DNA of 6,202 nucleotides from NCBI GenBank assembly GCA_964425225.1, contig CAYRMD010000158.1, forward strand, positions 1-6,202. Direction: 5' to 3'. The DNA comes from BPJU01 sp964425225. GTDB taxonomy: Bacteria > Planctomycetota > Planctomycetia > Pirellulales > Pirellulaceae. Every line of letters starts with the position of its first letter. The first letter of the stretch is position 1. Below, piece after piece: positions 1-6,175 of the stretch. Below the pieces are notes generated by a model. The model was not told the DNA's origin. It saw nothing but the letters and a program-made list of their open reading frames with translations, and did no database searches. A program made the position numbers and the translations under genes.

Positions 1-272
1 TCCATCGAGCCAATACGCTCGTTTACCGCCAGTTGATCAGACGTTCCTTAAGTGCAATAACGGCTGGGATCTGCTTGTTGATCGGCTTGACGGTTTTAAC
101 GTTAATCGACCACCGGGAACTGCCCGTACTAGACCAGCCCTTAATCGGATTAGTTCACCTTTACATTGGCGTGTCGAAACCCGGAGGGGACTTTGTTGAC
201 AACAGGGCCGCCGGTGCGCTTCACGAAAAAAGGGTGAGCCATTGCTCGTGCGCGGCTTTGTATCCGGCGTAA
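1..272 (+). CDS. Possible 3' end of an unidentified membrane protein (partial)
   Basis: This frame is open from the left edge (first full codon at position 3) to a TAA at 270-272, giving about 89 visible residues. Visible residues 16-35 form one hydrophobic stretch (SAITAGICLLIGLTVLTLI) preceded by basic residues (RQLIRR), which fits a membrane span with a cytoplasmic positive flank. About 55 polar residues follow. The stop lies 3 bp from the stop of the opposing FHA gene, so the two would be tightly convergent. I do not recognise the family. The last 20 or so residues, rich in Cys and His, look unnatural, so the frame could also be chance or decayed. A TTG at 33-35 could start a short protein of 79 residues, but the frame being open to the edge favours a truncated longer gene. 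The case rests on open frame, hydrophobic pattern and gene packing only. Confidence 0.38.
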   Translation, partial: HRANTLVYRQLIRRSLSAITAGICLLIGLTVLTLIDHRELPVLDQPLIGLVHLYIGVSKPGGDFVDNRAAGALHEKRVSHCSCAALYPA

Positions 273-278
273 TGATTA
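270..278. other. Palindrome holding both convergent stop codons
   Basis: TAATGATTA has mirror arms TAAT and ATTA. The plus-strand TAA (270-272) closes the partial left frame and the minus-strand TAA (276-278) closes the FHA gene. The arms are too short for a terminator, and no GC-rich hairpin with a T-run is visible nearby, so how transcription ends between the two genes is not apparent. Confidence 0.5.
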
Positions 279-2507
279 CTGGTTTTGTGGCGGAAGGGAG
301 CGCACACCAGCTAACCACTTAAAAGCAGCCGTTAACAGTAACGTGGTTCCCAAAATCAACCCCGCTGTCGACGCCAAATGGGTAAGCCAAGGCCGGGCAG
401 GATTTGGCCAGACCCAGCAGATCCCCGTAAGAACGTATGAAATGCCTGAAAAAAGAAGCAGCCGCCGCGTGCTTTCTCGAGCGTGTCGTTTGGCATGAGC
501 CAGGACGGCATTTCGTGCTGAATGCAGTGCTAGTTCCCGCATTGCGGTTAAGTTAACGTGTCGTTCCGGGGGAGGTCCAAGCGGCACATACGGGCGCTCC
601 TCGCGGGTTTCCTGTTCGGTACTCTCCGTGCTTTCCGGAGTTCTGGCTGCCGGCCGGACATCAGGCGCCGGTGGGGACGGCGAGGTGCCGCGCAGCCGTT
701 GTAGCAATCGTTCCATGTATTGCTGAACGGCGAACTCGGCTTCGTCGGTCGGTTCTGTGAACTTCGTTTCAGGTTCGTCGTGCTGCGCGGGCAGTTGGTC
801 TAAGCTTGTTACGTCCTGTGGATCCGCAGCCGGGTCACCTACCGCAAAAGCGCTATCGTTACCAGTCTCCGGTTCGACGTCGCTACGTCGATGGTCGTTT
901 CGGTAACTTACCTCTTCTGGGGATTCGCGCTGTGATGGCGATAATGGTTCTGCCGATTCCCTGTCGGCTAAAATCGGAGACTGTTCCGAGAGATGATTCG
1001 GAAGTTCCAGTTCACTGGAGCGCTGACGCCACAAGCCAGCCTTCGCAAGCCGTTGCAACACTTCCTCGACGGACGTTGGGGGCTCGCCCAGTTTAGCCGG
1101 ATCAACCGATACGCTATCGATGATCTCGGGGTCCGTTACGCTCGGCGTACTTTCGTCGGATATAAGCTCGGGCCCACTAGGCGTTATGTCTTCCGATGCT
1201 CCGATTTGCTCGGACTTAATTGGAAATGCCTGTGATTGGTCCACGACCAAATCATCGAGGTTACCTTCGTCAGGCGTTCGATCTCCAGTATCGGTGATTG
1301 GTGAGATTAACGGGCTTACTGCTTCTGTATCTGTGTCCCACGCCGCTGTCGGTGTTGTTGAATCGCCAGAGTGCAACTGGATAGGGGAGGCCTCTAGCAC
1401 ATGGCTTTCAGACCGATGGGACGTTGCCGACTCAAGGTCCTGATCCGATGTCGATTCATGAAATAGAGCAGCGTCGTTGGATTCGTTTTTGGCGCTAGAA
1501 GTTAAAGACGGCGTTATGGCAGCGTTCGGTTCGGAAGCGGTATCGCAATCATTCGCTAAAAGCTTCTCGGTAGTTGCTGGGCTCGGTGGAGCTTCCTCGT
1601 CGCCAGGGGCAGGAGACTGTGTGTGAACTGTAGCGCACGTTTCGTAGTTCTCGATGGGTACCCCCTGATTCACAGCGGTAGATGGCAGACGTTGCTCAAG
1701 AGTTTGCTGCAAGGATTTTAACTGGGTTGTGACGAGTGTGAGTGTGTCTTCTATCCGGGCCCACAGTGGATCGAGTGATTCGGAGGAGACAGTCGTCGAT
1801 CGTACGTCGCGTATCTGTTCCGCTTTGGCTTGTTGAAGGGTTCGCAATTGTTGCTTAAGCAGCGCGATTCGCTGTTCGTTGTGAACGCTCGAGGCTGCGA
1901 GTTGATCGAGTTGGTTGCGTACGTACCGGCGGAGGCGATGCCACGTAGGGCGACGCGCTCTACTACGGATGGGCGAGCCGGCGTCGGATCCTCCCTGAGA
2001 ACGCGTCACGGTAGCTGAAGGCTGGTTCGCACGTGGAGGACTATCCTGCGTAGACCGTGCGGCTTGGTCGAGCTGAAAGGTCAATGTGTCGAATGAATGA
2101 TGTAGTTTTGTGGCTAGAGTCTCCACCAAAGTACTGGCAAGCTGTCCATTAGATTCATCGCAGGCTACGGTCCATTCGTAATCTGCCATCCGTACCCGAT
2201 CACCAGGTTTTAGAAAAAAATCGCTTTGGGTTGTACCGTTCCGCTCGACACAACCTTGCCATGCACGAAGAACCGTTCCGCGGGTTCCCCGAATGACGAT
2301 TGCATGGACCGGGGCCAGTCGCTTCAATTGGAAGGTGCAGCGCGGGTCGGATCCCAATGTGGTGGTGCGCTTGTCCAGTCGAAGGTCCACAAGGTCTGGA
2401 GACGATCCACAACGCAATACCAACAGCGTTTCGGGTTGTTGGCCGACTTTGCGCGTATGGGTGGCTTGATCTGGGTGACAGGTCTTAGCGGACTTCACCT
2501 GGGGCAC
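276..2507 (-). CDS. FHA domain-containing membrane-anchored protein with coiled coil and acidic linker
   Basis: I read a protein of 743 residues, probably a membrane-tethered scaffold or signalling adaptor; its partner is unknown. The order is: an FHA domain (about residues 28-116) with a GSDPRC turn (52-57), PVH (66-68), NG (90-91) and PGDRVRM (101-107); a coiled coil (about 190-274, rich in Leu, Gln and Arg); a long low-complexity Ser/Glu/Asp/Pro linker (about 281-589); a short amphipathic helix AEFAVQQYMERLLQRLRG (590-607); a helix NLTAMRELALHSARNAV (from 652); and two hydrophobic segments (about 683-699 and 707-731) near the C-terminus. I recall planctomycete FHA proteins with similar ends; this is not searched. 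Residues that bind phosphothreonine in classical FHA domains are replaced: Ser53 for the usual Arg, and Ala65-Pro66 for the Ser-Arg pair. I chose GTG at 2507 because AGGA lies 9 nt upstream. The frame extends to a TTG at 2624 (782 residues) without a visible ribosome binding site. Domain call is firm; start and role are not. Confidence 0.87.
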   Translation of the reverse strand: MPQVKSAKTCHPDQATHTRKVGQQPETLLVLRCGSSPDLVDLRLDKRTTTLGSDPRCTFQLKRLAPVHAIVIRGTRGTVLRAWQGCVERNGTTQSDFFLKPGDRVRMADYEWTVACDESNGQLASTLVETLATKLHHSFDTLTFQLDQAARSTQDSPPRANQPSATVTRSQGGSDAGSPIRSRARRPTWHRLRRYVRNQLDQLAASSVHNEQRIALLKQQLRTLQQAKAEQIRDVRSTTVSSESLDPLWARIEDTLTLVTTQLKSLQQTLEQRLPSTAVNQGVPIENYETCATVHTQSPAPGDEEAPPSPATTEKLLANDCDTASEPNAAITPSLTSSAKNESNDAALFHESTSDQDLESATSHRSESHVLEASPIQLHSGDSTTPTAAWDTDTEAVSPLISPITDTGDRTPDEGNLDDLVVDQSQAFPIKSEQIGASEDITPSGPELISDESTPSVTDPEIIDSVSVDPAKLGEPPTSVEEVLQRLAKAGLWRQRSSELELPNHLSEQSPILADRESAEPLSPSQRESPEEVSYRNDHRRSDVEPETGNDSAFAVGDPAADPQDVTSLDQLPAQHDEPETKFTEPTDEAEFAVQQYMERLLQRLRGTSPSPPAPDVRPAARTPESTESTEQETREERPYVPLGPPPERHVNLTAMRELALHSARNAVLAHAKRHARESTRRLLLFSGISYVLTGICWVWPNPARPWLTHLASTAGLILGTTLLLTAAFKWLAGVRSLPPQNQ

Positions 2508-2825
2508 GTTGTTAATTCCTGTGTTGTCCCGTACGGCAGTCGCTTTGCATCGGTTCAGGCGGCTAAGTGCTACCGGGTACCATCCTGGCCATGAGCAATC
2601 CAACCGGACAGGATTTGCGTCCAATACTTTGGTGGCTATTTGGATTTAGCTTATGTCTCCTGGCAGGTCAAAAACGTATGAATTGTCACGAGAAAGCCGG
2701 GCCGTTCCGCGACGACGCAGAAATTGCCGGTTTTTCGGAAAATTTGGCTGCACCTTTTGCGGTTTTTGGACGATTATCGGAAAGCGTTCCAGATTGTGTC
2801 GCAACCTGCCGACCAAGAGGCGCCA

Positions 2826-2845
2826 GGTAGCCGGCTCAGGCTACC
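2826..2845 (+). other. GC-rich stem-loop (7-bp perfect stem, 6-nt loop)
   Basis: GGTAGCC at 2826-2832 pairs perfectly with GGCTACC at 2839-2845 around the loop GGCTCA. No T-run follows, so it is not a standard intrinsic terminator in the plus direction; on the minus strand it is followed by a GC-rich stretch, also without a T-run. It lies about 260 bp upstream of the DksA-like start, and could be a structured leader, a protein-binding site or chance. Confidence 0.4.
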
Positions 2846-3092
2846 GGCAGAGTAACCCCTGGGCCGGGAAAGGTTTATTCCGGTTAAGACTTTGCGTTGC
2901 AACGACTTAAGAAATTTTGTCATTAAGACTGAACGATTTTCCTTGGGTAATTGGGGCTAATAACGCGCACCGCCACTTGCCCGAGTGCGTACTATATTAG
3001 GGTTGTCGACACCGACTGCGCGTTCGGGTCAGAGGATGTAACGGTGGTGAACGCAACCGAGCCTATGGGACAGAGCGAGGGGCTTATTTGAC

Positions 3093-3098
3093 GAGGGA
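3093..3098 (+). promoter_or_regulatory. Ribosome binding site of the DksA/TraR-like gene
   Basis: GAGGGA sits 9 nt before the ATG at 3108, a normal spacing. It supports this ATG as the true start, as does the fact that the conserved helical region begins only a few residues in. Confidence 0.7.
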
Positions 3099-3107
3099 AA
3101 TACAGCG

Positions 3108-3572
3108 ATGAGTTCGAAGCGTCAGCAGGCAATCGAGAAACTACGCCAGGTGCTGCTAAAAAGGCGTGATGCCTTGCGGAAGGCATTGGCGGGTGATCTT
3201 AGCTCATTACGCGAACTGCGCTCAAAGTCCGGGGGTGACTGGGCAGACATCGCTTCGGATGCGGCTCAAGATGAAATCAGTTCGCAACTGGCAGAGGTCG
3301 AAGCGCGTGAGCTGGCTCAAATTGAAGCCGCTTTGGAACGTATGCGCAACGGTACCTATGGTATTTGCGAAGTGACGGGTAAGCCCATTCCGTTGGCGCG
3401 TTTACAAGCACTGCCGTACGCGACGATGTGTATTGAAGCCCAGAGAGAACTCGAAAAACAGATGCGATCCGGTAGGCGTCATGTCGATTGGAGTCGTGTT
3501 GCAGAGGCTGTTCGCGATTTTGACGAAGATGCCGACAGTGAGGTGGTTCTCAACGATCTAGAAAATGAGTGA
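3108..3572 (+). CDS. DksA/TraR family RNA polymerase-binding regulator, degenerate zinc finger
   Basis: This is a 154-residue protein of the DksA/TraR family. Family members insert a coiled coil into the secondary channel of RNA polymerase and tune initiation, often together with ppGpp. Residues 5-80 are strongly helical and form the coiled coil. The tip motif D-x-x-D-x-A is intact as Asp44-Trp-Ala-Asp47-Ile-Ala49, which suggests activity on polymerase is kept. The C4 zinc-finger region follows at 84-116 (YGICEVTGKPIP, then ALPYATMCIEAQRE). Only Cys87 and Cys108 remain; Thr90 and Ala111 stand where the partner cysteines normally are, so zinc binding is doubtful. The surrounding ARLQALPYAT segment is typical. 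An acidic tail (about 133-154) ends the protein. Length is near that of E. coli DksA (151). The start is well supported by GAGGGA. The HtrA-like gene follows in the same direction after about 230 bp, probably with its own signals. Confidence 0.93.
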   Translation: MSSKRQQAIEKLRQVLLKRRDALRKALAGDLSSLRELRSKSGGDWADIASDAAQDEISSQLAEVEARELAQIEAALERMRNGTYGICEVTGKPIPLARLQALPYATMCIEAQRELEKQMRSGRRHVDWSRVAEAVRDFDEDADSEVVLNDLENE

Positions 3573-3689
3573 GCCGCGGAAGGCCATCTAACGGATCCGG
3601 GGATGAAGAAAGACTGGATTTGTAGGAAAAAGGCGCCGATTTCGTCTGCGCGATAGAATTAGCCTTTTCGTTTGTGAAATCTTAATTCC

Positions 3690-3695
3690 GGGAGG
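3690..3695 (+). promoter_or_regulatory. Strong Shine-Dalgarno-like sequence with no clear start
   Basis: GGGAGG matches the anti-Shine-Dalgarno well, but the nearest starts, TTG 3697 and GTG 3699, lie only 1 and 3 nt beyond it, which is too close for normal initiation. The TTG frame is shared with the HtrA-like gene but hits TGA at 3784-3786. The GTG frame runs 69 codons to 3908 and overlaps the protease's N-terminal coding sequence in another frame. It may be a site for a short upstream frame, a remnant of an older start, or chance. Confidence 0.35.
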
Positions 3696-3804
3696 TTTGT
3701 GTCCGAAGAGTTCTCACCCCGAACTTCTTATGAGGTCGATGGGAATGGGAAGACGAGCATCATTCGGGGGCTCACGCGAGTCTTGACGGGCGAGAACACG
3801 GACC

Positions 3805-4986
3805 ATGGAAACGGAATGCAGTCGGGCTCGATTCGGAAACCACGCTGTGCATCTTGTGGTGAGTCGCGTGATTGTGGCCACAAGTTTATGCCTTATCCCT
3901 TTGGTTGAAGCACTCTATGCTCAGCCACCTCACCCCCCTGCGTTCAGTGTATCTGACGTCGGTGCTGATCAGCAGGAGGAGACCTGGCAAAAGGACTTGG
4001 AGTTTTTAGAGCGTCAGTCGCGGTGGCTCCGACATTTGATCCGGCGTGTGAGGCCGTCGGTGGTTCACATCGAGGCCGAACGATCACCGCGCACGGCTCG
4101 ATATGCTTACCGAACGTTAGAAGAAGCTGGGTCCGGCGTAATTATCGTGCGAAACGGTAAAGCTTACGTGCTAACGAACCGCCACGTCGTCAAAGATAGC
4201 ACCCTGGAAAAGATCCAAATCCGATTAGAAGACGGCACGACATTGCGCGCGGTGGCTATGTGGTCCGATCAGGCTACCGATATCGCTTTACTAGAACTAG
4301 CCGACCGGAACGTCGAACCCGCGCGACTCGGTGACAGCGATCAAGTCGAGATCGGTGATTTTGTGTTGGCCGTCGGTAGTCCTTTCGGTCTCAGCCATTC
4401 AGTTACTTTCGGGATTATCAGTGCCAAAGGTAGACGCGATTTGGAATTGGGCGACGAGTCGCTTCGATTGCAGGATTTCTTGCAGACAGACGCTGCGATC
4501 AACCCTGGAAACAGTGGAGGGCCGTTGCTCAATCTTCGTGGCGAAGTCATCGGCATCAATACGGCAATTGCCAGCGCTTCGGGAGGAAGTGAAGGAATTG
4601 GATTTGCCATTCCCATTAATATGGCGATGCGGGTTGTCGAACAGCTATTGGAAAAAGGCCATGTGGAACGCGCCTATTTGGGCGTTCAGCTTGATTCACA
4701 GTTCACCCGCGCTAAAGCCTTGCAATTGGGTTTGTCCCAACGTCGAGGAGCTCATGTTACTGGGCTTACCCCATCTGGACCCGCGGACAAAGCGGGAATT
4801 CAAGAAGGCGATGTCATTTTGGCTCTTGATGGTGTACCGATCGAAGATGATAATCATCTCATCAACCAGGTCGGATTGACACCTATTGGCAAGGAAACTC
4901 GGGTAGATGTGTGGCGGCGCGGACAAATGTTGACCTTATCAGTCAAGCTGGAAGCCCGCTCTCAGTATGAAGCGGCTGAACGCTGA
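3805..4986 (+). CDS. HtrA/DegP-like periplasmic serine protease with one PDZ domain
   Basis: This 393-residue trypsin-like (S1C) protease probably degrades or chaperones misfolded proteins in the periplasm. The N-terminus carries an export signal: hydrophobic VVSRVIVATSLCLIPLVEA at 18-36 with likely cleavage after ALYA (residue 39). The protease domain spans about 80-285 and shows the full triad: His127 in LTNRHVVKD, Asp159 in DQATDIALLEL, and Ser237 in NPGNSGGPL. GIGFAIPIN (264-272) is the usual end of the domain. A single PDZ domain follows (about 291-386), starting at AYLGVQLD and containing GPADKAGIQEGDVILALDG. DegP has two PDZ domains; one is the DegS-like arrangement, and is common in bacterial HtrA paralogues. 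No C-terminal membrane anchor is seen. ATG 3805 has only a weak upstream GGCGAG. GTG 3856, 3859 or 3868 would give a shorter, more usual signal peptide. It lies co-directionally 232 bp after the DksA-like gene. Confidence 0.94.
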   Translation: METECSRARFGNHAVHLVVSRVIVATSLCLIPLVEALYAQPPHPPAFSVSDVGADQQEETWQKDLEFLERQSRWLRHLIRRVRPSVVHIEAERSPRTARYAYRTLEEAGSGVIIVRNGKAYVLTNRHVVKDSTLEKIQIRLEDGTTLRAVAMWSDQATDIALLELADRNVEPARLGDSDQVEIGDFVLAVGSPFGLSHSVTFGIISAKGRRDLELGDESLRLQDFLQTDAAINPGNSGGPLLNLRGEVIGINTAIASASGGSEGIGFAIPINMAMRVVEQLLEKGHVERAYLGVQLDSQFTRAKALQLGLSQRRGAHVTGLTPSGPADKAGIQEGDVILALDGVPIEDDNHLINQVGLTPIGKETRVDVWRRGQMLTLSVKLEARSQYEAAER

Positions 4987-5123
4987 TCGGCGCCGTGTCA
5001 CTTGACCTTCTTGCAGATTTGGTCGACGGCTGTTCGCTTCAATTACATCTCGTGAACCAAACCGTAAATTAGATGTATGTGAACTCCGTTGGTGAGAAGA
5101 GTGACCTATTGTCGGAGGCGTTC

Positions 5124-5615
5124 TCAAGAGATATGCATACAAAGGCGACGTTGGTCACACCGATGGGAATACGGTAAGGGCACACAGTCGGGATAGATGA
5201 CCCCTTTGTTATCGAAACGCCACAATTCAAGTCGGTAGTTAAACCGCATTTCGTTGCGTGCTTGAGCCCTCGTTCGAGTCTTGGCATCTTTGAAGCCGCA
5301 GAGAATATTGAGCTTCAAGTGAAACAGAAAACTCCCCGCCCTCTTATTGCAGAGTGTTTCAATGGCTGTGTCCAACGAGGCCAACGCAGAAAGTATTCGG
5401 TTCCAAATCGACCATCGCTCTGCGGCCACCGCATATGCCGATGGTGTACTCCCCACACCGGCCGACCTGTTCGACTCCCCAATAGCGGACCTAAGAATGT
5501 GATTTAGAGCCCATCGCATAATTTCTGTTTGGTGAAGGCAGCCGCCTTCGTAGTGACTGCTTTCATACGGTTCCCGGGTTTCCCTTACAGTTTTGGCCTT
5601 GATGAATCGGGTCAC
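5124..5615 (-). CDS. Hypothetical protein, doubtful
   Basis: This is a 163-codon frame with a GTG start at 5615; an internal ATG exists at codon 34. I recognise no family or motif. The translation is mixed, with several Trp and Cys residues, moderately helical segments (about residues 31-45 and 67-90) and no signal peptide or membrane span. No Shine-Dalgarno sequence precedes the GTG or the internal ATG. A frame this long is not expected often by chance in 1.2 kb, so it is kept, but composition gives little support. It would be transcribed towards the HtrA-like gene (convergent), ending about 140 bp from it. It could equally be a remnant of a larger broken gene that continues to about 5848. 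Confidence 0.25.
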   Translation of the reverse strand: MTRFIKAKTVRETREPYESSHYEGGCLHQTEIMRWALNHILRSAIGESNRSAGVGSTPSAYAVAAERWSIWNRILSALASLDTAIETLCNKRAGSFLFHLKLNILCGFKDAKTRTRAQARNEMRFNYRLELWRFDNKGVIYPDCVPLPYSHRCDQRRLCMHIS

Positions 5616-5910
5616 TACGGACAGGTAAGGACACGTTCTTGGTCCAACCTTTTCCGATAACTACCAATTCGTTGAGAAAAAAGTAGAAAATACCTCGCCT
5701 TTCTCCATTTCGGATCAGCGTCGGGCATTCTCCGTGCTGCCGGTATTTTGGGATCGGCTCTAACTCGGCTTTTGTCATTTTTGGTGCGTTGGGAAGATCG
5801 AAACTGGTATCCGTCCAAGAGGCGGCTGCGCGTAAAAATAGACTCCATACGATCTCGGGTTAACAGACGACGTGAGGCAGAAAGGAAGGAGTCTGCCGTC
5901 GCCGACCGTC

Positions 5911-6021
5911 ATGGGGCCGTTGCAAGCGGATCTTCGTATAGCATTTACCGCGCCCACGTTCAACCGTATTTTGCTTTTGTGGGTGGGGGCGGTACTGCCG
6001 GTGTATGCGTCTGGGTTGTAA
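5911..6021 (+). CDS. Small hydrophobic frame, 36 residues, doubtful
   Basis: ATG 5911 opens a 36-codon frame whose C-terminal half, FNRILLLWVGAVLPVYASGL, resembles a signal peptide or a single membrane span ending in an A-S-G motif before a TAA. AAGGAAGGAG (5882-5891) is a good Shine-Dalgarno-like stretch but lies about 20 nt upstream, which is too far for normal use. It may be a small membrane protein, a signal peptide cut off by a frameshift, or chance. Confidence 0.18.
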   Translation: MGPLQADLRIAFTAPTFNRILLLWVGAVLPVYASGL

Positions 6022-6164
6022 GTGGAATTTTGCTGTACAAGGAAGGCCGTGGCAGAAGTTGCCTATTTTCCGCGATAGGAGTGGAAACGAGGTATCTATA
6101 TAGTAGGTGAAATGGCTCGCTCGTTTGCCGTACGTGGCGTACGTGTGCCTTTTCGGGCCGACCC

Positions 6165-6172
6165 AAGGTGAG
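6165..6172 (+). promoter_or_regulatory. Candidate ribosome binding site at right edge
   Basis: AAGGTGAG lies a few bases before ATG 6176; the AAGGTG core is 5 nt from the start codon. This is one of the better site-plus-spacing combinations in the last 1.2 kb. Confidence 0.35.
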
Positions 6173-6175
6173 CCG

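Larger units (their letters stand above)
2508..3107. other. Divergent intergenic region, about 600 bp
   Basis: This separates the leftward FHA gene from the rightward DksA/TraR-like gene, so promoters for both should lie here. It contains a cluster of T/A-tracts (2731-2767), a GC-rich hairpin (2826-2845), an AT-rich stretch (about 2903-2963), a TATATT box (2993-2998) beside the palindrome TGTCGACA (3004-3011), and a 15-codon leader frame (3044-3091). A plus-strand frame at 2591-2830 encodes a hydrophobic N-terminus but is not convincing as a gene. I find no good sigma-70 pair of boxes at normal spacing on the plus strand and no recognised riboswitch. Confidence 0.6.
4987..6175. other. 1.2 kb with no convincing gene
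   Basis: I see no recognisable protein, tRNA, rRNA, tmRNA or RNase P signature on either strand. The longest frame is minus-strand 5124-5615 (listed separately). Upstream of it on the same strand are two shorter overlapping frames in the other two phases (5563-5778 and 5615-5848). A small hydrophobic plus-strand frame sits at 5911-6021. Short inverted repeats include TACATCT (5044-5050) with AGATGTA (5071-5077), and GGTGT (5443-5447) with ACACC (5455-5459). The stretch could be decayed coding sequence, long intergenic DNA or an unrecognised RNA locus. Confidence 0.55.

Noticed and set aside
806..1443. Several plus-strand frames of 80-107 codons opposite the FHA gene
   Set aside because: They are antisense shadows of the low-complexity linker and lack binding sites or recognisable motifs.
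2780..2870. Hairpin region as a cyclic-di-GMP or cobalamin riboswitch
   Set aside because: The GGTAGCC stem is suggestive, but the conserved core sequences of either class are absent nearby.
3628..3668. AAAAGGC with GCCTTTT as a possible terminator after the DksA-like gene
   Set aside because: The loop is 27 nt, the stem is mostly A-T, and there is no further T-run after the right arm, so it is a poor intrinsic terminator.
4341..4616. Minus-strand frame inside the protease gene
   Set aside because: It is a shadow of a gene with intact catalytic motifs and shows no domain of its own.
5272..5280. GTTCGAGTC, resembling a tRNA T-loop
   Set aside because: The flanking bases do not form a T-stem beyond the first pair and no acceptor or anticodon arm is visible around it.
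5469..5477. GTTCGACTC, a second T-loop-like sequence
   Set aside because: The stem does not pair and no cloverleaf can be folded on either strand.
5960..6166. 68-codon minus-strand frame near the right edge
   Set aside because: The translation has no recognisable motif, and no ribosome binding site stands out upstream of its start.
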